This document shows positions 57,990-64,000 of a stretch of 64,000 bases of DNA, piece by piece. A program made the translations under genes and the position numbers. Below the pieces are notes generated by a model. The model had not been told where the DNA came from. It saw only the letters and a list, made by a program, of their open reading frames with translations, and made no database searches. Source of the DNA: Magicicada septendecula (lineage: Eukaryota > Arthropoda > Insecta > Hemiptera > Cicadidae); contig JAWRYS010001512.1 in NCBI GenBank assembly GCA_034769895.1, positions 62,001 to 126,000 of the forward strand. Reading direction: 5' to 3'. Each line of letters begins with the position of its first letter. The first letter of the stretch is position 1.

Positions 57990-59702
57990 TTAGCAACAAT
58001 TACCTGAAAAACATAAGAACTGAACTATTGGAGGAGAACGAAACTATCAATAATTAACATAATCGAACTGGAAAGAATCCAGAAAGAATGTGGTAAAAGT
58101 TTGCCAATGTTGCCAGTAAATAATATTGTCTTAGTAGGTGCAACTGGCTGCCAGAACAAAACTATTAGAAAACAAGTTTCTGTAAATGTCGTTAGCCGTG
58201 ATATAGCTTTGAATATGGTATTTTTAATCGCCACCAGACTGCAATTTAATATATTGGTAAGTTGCGATGTATTAAGGAGGAACTCCGCTATAATAGATCT
58301 GAACCAAGAAAAGGTATCACTGTTTTCAGACGGAATAACGTGGACAGCAGATTTGGTAGGAAGCGAGAATATACTTCCCAGCAGTATACACCAACAACTT
58401 TGGAAAATAAATTATGTAGAGAACAGCTCCCTGAATAACCAGATAATATATAATAATGCGGAAGAGGATTTATGGTCAGTTAAGATACAGGAAATACGGG
58501 ACTTCCAGTGCGGAACAACCAACGAGAAAATACCTATACACCAAGCAAATCGTCTGATAAGTGTATATGAAAAATATAGATCAGTATTCTCCGATGAACC
58601 CAGTAAGGTAAAGAACTATCAGTGTAAACTTGAATTTAAGGAAAACGTGGAATTTAACCGGAGGTCATATCCCATCGGGCATTCACTGAAAGACGCCGTG
58701 AGAGCAGAAATTAATAAGATGATCAGCAGTGACATAATTGAGATTAGTCAATCTCCATACACTAGTCCAATCCTAGCTGTTCCCAAGAAAAACGGACAAG
58801 TCCGGCTTTGTTTGGATGCGCACGAAATAAATAAAACGATCGTTAATGACCGAACATCACCCGGTGAGATAGAGGAGATCTTGAAACGATTTCACGGTAC
58901 CAAGTTTATTAGTACATGGGACACTGTGTGTGGTTACTGGCAAGTGGAGTTGCACCCACAGAGTCGTCCGTATGTGGCGTTCATATTCGAAGGGCGCAAT
59001 TACCAGTTCAAGAGATTGCCCTTCGGACTTGTGAATTCAGTAGCCATCTTTGTGGCCTGTATGGACCAGATACTTGGACAGGAAGTGCTCCAATTTACCA
59101 CAGTATATGTAGACGATCTGCTGATTACTTCAGAAACCTGGGAGGAACACTGTTACAGAGTAGAACATGTACTCGAAAAATTAGCAAAAAATAACATAAC
59201 TCTTAAATTGGAGAAATCCAAATTCATTGCTCGAGAAGTACAGTTCTTAGGTTTCAACCTAGATGATCAAGGTATAACCCCATCAACAGAAAAAGTGGAG
59301 GCGATTCAGAAGTTCCCTAAACCGAAGAACAGGAAACAGTTACAATCTTTTCTCGGACTCTGTAACTATTACAGAAAGTTTCAGCATCAATATTCCGAGC
59401 TGACAGCCAAGTTTCAACCGCAATTGTCTGCGAAGAACAAATGGATCTGGGGTCAAGAACAGGATGTTACTTTCCAACTCATCAAAGACAAGTTCTTAGA
59501 GATTGTTATACTTCATCACCCTAATTTTAAGAAACCTTTCTTCTTGAATTGCGATGCTAGCAACATCAGTTTAGGAACAACTTTATATCAGGAAGATGAG
59601 GAGGGTCACCATCTGGTGATTAGCTTCGCTAGTCAAACCCTGAATCAATGCGAGAAGAACTGTGACCAAGAAAGAATTGCTCAGTGTAGTATTCGCATGT
59701 AG
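57990..59702 (+). pseudogene. Fourth element protease remnant, reverse transcriptase and RNase H start
   Basis: The protease begins (SNNYLKNIR) but an internal deletion near 58050 removes the segment that in the third element holds the DTG active site. The rest (MLPVNNIVLVGATG, NSAIIDLNQEKVSLF) is intact, so the protease is dead while the frame downstream is open. RT is complete: SPILAVPKKNGQVRLCLDAH (58755-58820), WDTVCGYWQVE (first Asp, 58915), FKRLPFGL (59010), catalytic YVDD (59105-59117), LGFNLDDQGITPS. RNase H starts with NCDASNISLGTTLYQE (59550). A frameshift near 59660 ends this frame. Confidence 0.93.
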
Positions 59703-60777
59703 CAAATTCCGGACATATATTCTAGGGTATCCAGTTACCATCCGCACTGATCATAAATCCATCTCATTTCTACGTAGGTGCAAGTTGAGTCACGGCCAAC
59801 TGGGTAGATGGGTACTCGCCCTACAAGAGTACAACCTACAATGGGAGTATATCCCAGGGAAAAAGAATGTTGTAGCAGATATGTTATCACGCATTAATTT
59901 GGAAGACCAGACCTTTGAGGGAGAGAAGGAGAACTTAGTCAAAATCTACAACCTTATTAAAACAAGATCCGATTTAGAAGCTTTATTGGTAAACATCCGC
60001 ACCCACCAACAATCTGACCCTAAGCTAAAAAATATTATTACTCGATTAGAAGCAGACGATGACACAGTTTCTAAATATTACCATATTAACAAAGGTATAT
60101 TATTTGTTAAAACATCATTAAATAAAGAAACATGGAAAGTGATTATTCTGAACCATATTGAAAAAGAAATTATTATCGATTACCATATAAGGTATGGACA
60201 TATGGGAGCGCTGAAAGTGATACAGGCCTTAGAGGAGAATTGTCAAATAAAAAACATTAACCGAAAGGTGAGAAATTACCTAAAATCCTGTAATATTTGC
60301 CAGTGTGTTAAGGTTAATAACGAGAAAAAGGAAGGTATAATGATACCCATAACATCTAAAGCGAAACTGGAGAAAGTATTTTTAGACATCTGCGGACCAT
60401 TTCCCCGTAGTGGCGGTCGACACAGATACAAATACCTCATCATAATTATGGACCATTTTACAAAGTACGTAAAGCTATACCCGGTTAATCGGGCAACCAC
60501 AATACAAGTTCTTGGAGTCATAACGGAATTATATGTGCCAGAAATAGGAAAACCGACTTCAATCATCACTGACCATGGTACACAGTTCAAAGGGAGAAGA
60601 TGGCGGGACACATTATTATCACTTGGGATTAAAACATACAAGACCTCAGTCTACCACCCAAGTAGTAATCCGGCAGAGAGGGTACTGAGAGAAGTGGGGA
60701 GAATCTTGAGAATGTACTGTCACCACCAACAGAAAAAGTGGCAAGAGTACATAGCAGCCACGGAGAAATACCCCTAA
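59662..60777 (+). pseudogene. Fourth element RNase H end and integrase
   Basis: Continues RNase H with TKKELLSVVFACSKFRTYI and RTDHKSISFLRRCKLSHG (59740-59800), ending NVVADMLSR. After a linker, integrase has the zinc-binding HIRYGHMGALKV ... CNICQCVKV (60185-60310), first catalytic Asp in VFLDICGPFPRSGG (60375-60420), second in IITDHGTQFKGRRW (60560-60605) and Glu in SNPAERVLREVGR (60660-60705). All three catalytic residues and the HHCC ligands are kept. A frameshift near 60770 breaks the C-terminal part. Confidence 0.93.
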
Positions 60778-61170
60778 ATTTCGCTCACCATCCAGCTATA
60801 GGAACTACCCCTTACTCCGCCATGTACGAGAAACCAACACCCCGAGAAATTGAAGAGATAATAGAGTTCCCGATGAATGATGGTCGTAAGTTTGACAAAG
60901 TAAAATTTTATAACAAGATGGCCGAAGACCAAGAGAAACGGCAAGCCAAATATCAAAAGGCAATTGGATGAGTAATAACGTATAAAGAGGGAGAAAAGGT
61001 ACTGTTAAAAAACCGAGAATTACCCAGCACCCTAGAAGGACTGGACCATATCTCGTTGCAAAAAATAAGAACAACAACACCTATGAACTGAAAGAAATAG
61101 TTTCCGGAAAAGTCAAAGGAGTATACAACCAAGCCTCCATAAAGAATATTACGAAGATTGAATTTAGAAT
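60738..61170 (+). pseudogene. Fourth element integrase C-terminal region
   Basis: In a second frame from about 60738 the protein continues (HPAIGTTPYSAMYEKPTPRE, 60788-60850), runs to a TGA at 60969-60971, then after a frame change gives a GPY/F-like module (around 61040-61070) and a basic tail ending near 61170. No further gene follows. Confidence 0.8.
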
Positions 61171-61930
61171 ATAATAAAACCACCAAAATTCTAAAAAATA
61201 ATAAGGTCAACTTACGCAAATGATTTGAAAGAAAATAATTTGGAATTAATTAAGAAGAAGAATTTGTGACTATAATAAATCCACAAAATTTTAAAATATA
61301 AGTAAGATCAACTTACACAAAAAAATTGGAAGAGAATAATTTGAGAATAATTAAGAAGAATTTGAATTTTGTATAAAATCATCAAAATTTAAAAAATAAT
61401 AAGATCAACTTACAACTAATTATTTATGGAATTTAATTTTGAATGAGATAAGAAAAAGAATATGAATTTTGTATAAAACCCATTATCAAAATTTAAAAAA
61501 TAGTAAGATCAACTTACCAGTAATTTGAAAGAAAATACTTTGAATTAAGAAGAAGCTTTAGAATATAATAAATCGACAAAATTTTAAAAAGATAGTAAGA
61601 TCAACTTACCACTAATTATTTATGGAATTTAATTTTGAATGAGATAAGAAAAAGAATATGAATTTTGTATAAAATCACCAAAATTCCAAAATATAAGTAA
61701 GATCAACTTACCAGCGAACTGAAAATGAATTGGAATTAATTAAAAAAAGAATTTGTGACTATAATAAAACCCTCAAAATTCTAAAAAATATAAGTAAGAC
61801 CAACTTACAAAAATGATTTAAAAGAAAATAATTTGACATTATTAAAAGAGAAGAATTCGTTATTATAATAAAATTATCAAAATCTAAAAGAGAAAAAAAA
61901 TAATATAATAAGAACGACCTATGACTAACT
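61171..61930 (+). repeat. 3' tandem array, about 100-bp units with a short hairpin
   Basis: The landmark agtaagatcaacttac or a close variant recurs at about 61202, 61305, 61402, 61504, 61590, 61692, 61792 and, decayed, 61912, so about 95-110 bases per unit over eight units. Each unit also has tataataaaaccnccaaaat-type and gaaaataatttg-type segments. The core gtaag-atcaa-cttac can fold as a 5-bp hairpin. It directly follows the integrase gene, in the position of the 3' untranslated region. Confidence 0.85.
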
Positions 61931-64000
61931 ATTTATGAAACGATTATGGAAACAGATAATCAAGAAGGATGATTATGATATTACTCAGTTCTGAAAAAAC
62001 AAAAAAGAACAACTCATACCAAACATATGAAGAAAATGGTTTTGACAAGAAAATAATAAAACTTATGAAAGGCAAAGAGAAACAAAAAAAAACCACATGA
62101 AAAAATATAATATTAATAAATTAATTTTAATGAATACAAAAGCGGATTAATAACTTTCTGAGAGAGAAAAGAAAGGAAAATATGTTTATATAATATGATC
62201 ATAATAACAACTTGGATGTCAATTATAAAGAAACCAATTGAAAAAAACTAACTGACATAAAATAATACCATTCAAATAATTAATAAGAACTAAAGAAAAA
62301 AATATAAAATATAAAAATATGCTATCAATATCAATAACCAGAAGAAGATATAATGAGAATTCAGATGAAAAAGGAAAAAGTTACACCATAACTAGTAACA
62401 AACATATTAACAAAGTTTCCAACCATGATAAAAATGAATATATAAGCCGAGCTAAAAAGTTAAAAGAATATATAATGAGAATAATAAATACTAAAAAGAA
62501 TAAATGAGATAGAAAATGTGAGATAATCTGAGAAACAACGAAGTGAAGCATCCAAAGATATTTTTATTAGTCGAAAATGAGACTATTCTATATGTAATTT
62601 TTATTTGATGACTGTCTGTAGATAATTCCAGCAGCATTATGTTTTTGAGCAGAGATGAATTGCCTCTGGACTCAATGAGAAGTGTAGTATGGCCAGCAGA
62701 GTAAGTTGCCTACAGTGCCTCTCTGGACTGCCCCAGCTCACATGTTAGGGAATTAATATCCCAGGGATAAAACACGAAGTTAAGAAAAGAAAGAATATAA
62801 TAATAATAATAATAAATCTCAGAAAACACTAACTATCCCAGAAGAATCAAAGTCAAATAAGAGACTATAAAGTTTATTAAGCTCAAGTATGAAGAAGCCG
62901 ATATAGAAATGGGGAGGAAAACGAAGAATAATAAATAAAAAGTTATCATAAGCAATTATTTCATCCATAATCAAGTCTGAAATAATCACTTTGGGAGGAG
63001 AGCAATCTGTAGCATGACAGATAATGCCCATAGTTCTGAATGGAGAGAATTATCATAAAATAAAATAAAAACATTTTAAATCCACAAAAGCAACATAAAA
63101 AATTAATTAAGAACCACCGTAAAGCACAATCATAGATTGAAGTAAAAGTTTCATTTAAACCAATATTACAATGAGTGATGAGTAATAAAAATAAGATAAA
63201 AATAAAAATAAGTAAATAAAAATAGACTTCAAAACTAAAAATAAAAAAAAAAGGTAATACCCAGGTAGGATAGGAGTAAGTAAGGAATAAACCCAGAACA
63301 AGACAACATCCACAATGAAAGGGATACTTTTCTAAGAAACAAGGAGAATAGGAGTAATTAAAGAAGAAACCAGAACAAGACAACATCCACAAGAAGAAGG
63401 AGTGCTCTTATAAGAAACCAAAACAAAACCCCAAAAGAAAGTAATAAAAATAATAACAAATGAAAGTATAACAAGATCCCAAATTTAGAAACCATGTAAA
63501 ATAAATATAAGCCAAAAGTGTATAAAGTAGAATTGAAAGTGAACCAATGTGAATTAATTATATAATGCAAAAAACAAACCTTCATTATCCTCTATAAACA
63601 AATTACTTGATTTTAAAAAGACTATAAAACCATTTAGAAATAAAATCAAAGAATAAAAAGGGGATCAGTGCAAGTTTTTGTGTCATATTAAATAAACCTA
63701 ATATGTCAATATTGGAATTCATAAACTGAGTAGATTGTGAAAAGTATACAACTTTAATGTGTTTATATTGTGTCCATGAATAATGTTAAATATAGTATTA
63801 TCATGACAGATAATACAAGTGTTTCTAAATAACTGCCACTCTTTATATACAACATTCAATAGAATGACAGTAAATGAAACAAGAGCAGGCCAGTAAAAAA
63901 GTGAAGCGACAAAGAATTATTACCCCAAAATCAAACAAAAAACAGCTAAAAACTGAAAATAAAACTAGGTGTAAGCAATAGTGTAGATGATGGAAGGACA
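61931..64000. other. Very AT-rich sequence, one short direct repeat
   Basis: No coding region is recognised. ccagaacaagacaacatcca occurs twice (63293 and 63371), about 78 bases apart. A less AT-rich patch at 62620-62770 matches nothing I know. The 3' LTR of the third or fourth Gypsy-type element was not found before the window ends. Confidence 0.4.

Noticed and set aside
63000..63585. Phe/Leu-rich minus-strand frames resembling membrane proteins
   Set aside because: Composition follows from A/T-rich DNA; no conserved motif or start context.

Overview
This is an AT-rich eukaryotic window that is almost entirely transposable-element sequence. The mixture (mariner, pogo/Tigger, hAT, Helitron, Penelope-like retroelements, a LINE fragment and several Ty3/Gypsy-type LTR elements, with long CT/TG microsatellites) points to an arthropod, most likely an insect. 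No intact host gene is recognised. The best host candidates are a G+C-richer promoter/first-exon-like patch near 54.94-55.18 kb and a small gene fragment near 9.4-10.3 kb split by a hAT element.

Left part (1-24.8 kb). A decayed minus-strand Helitron (2.0-6.7 kb) is broken by an insert carrying a roughly 160-bp tandem array. It is followed by a clean non-autonomous hAT (9.66-10.25 kb, perfect 8-bp target duplication), a LINE RNase H tail (10.7-11.3 kb), and a nested block at 11.4-16.4 kb. That block has inverted Penelope-like ends around two solo-LTR-like copies, one of which is split by a 2.9-kb hAT with a broken transposase. Next come a foldback element with a near-perfect 95-bp palindrome (16.8-17.1 kb), a mariner with a nearly full-length but broken transposase (17.95-19.2 kb), a Tigger-like element enclosing a Penelope endonuclease tail (20.1-20.7 kb), another foldback (21.1-21.55 kb) and a truncated mariner (23.5-24.0 kb).

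Central part (24,834-45,718). One LTR retrotransposon of 20.9 kb has 1.19-kb LTRs that look nearly identical and a 4-bp target duplication. It has been inflated by at least three insertions: a deleted pogo/Tigger, a 2.9-kb LTR-like insert inside gag, and a 6.8-kb LTR element in the opposite orientation inside the integrase frame. That inner element itself contains a 1.5-kb hAT. For the gag and integrase insertions the reading frames on both sides are in register once the insert and one target copy are subtracted. The outer Gag carries a RanBP2-type zinc finger. The inner element codes only for a Gag-like coiled coil joined to an unrecognised domain and has no pol. Both elements keep the same hairpin beside the polypurine tract.

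Right part (45.7-64 kb). A probable 5' LTR, a tRNA-Lys-type primer site and an intact 622-codon Gag plus protease belong to a third Gypsy-type element truncated just before reverse transcriptase. After a pogo/Tigger transposase fossil and the possible host exon, a fourth Gypsy-type element (56.5-61.2 kb) has gag, a protease lacking its active site, RT, RNase H and integrase, with several stops and frameshifts. It runs into a tandem array of about 100-bp units. The last 2 kb is very AT-rich with nothing recognised.

Across the window at least seven places in separate repeat families show the same strand-specific layout: CTGANGA or a close variant, one spacer base, a short stem-loop, then GAAAC or a close variant. 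This resembles the hammerhead-like ends of Penelope elements. Identifications are from reading translated motifs by eye; no search was run.
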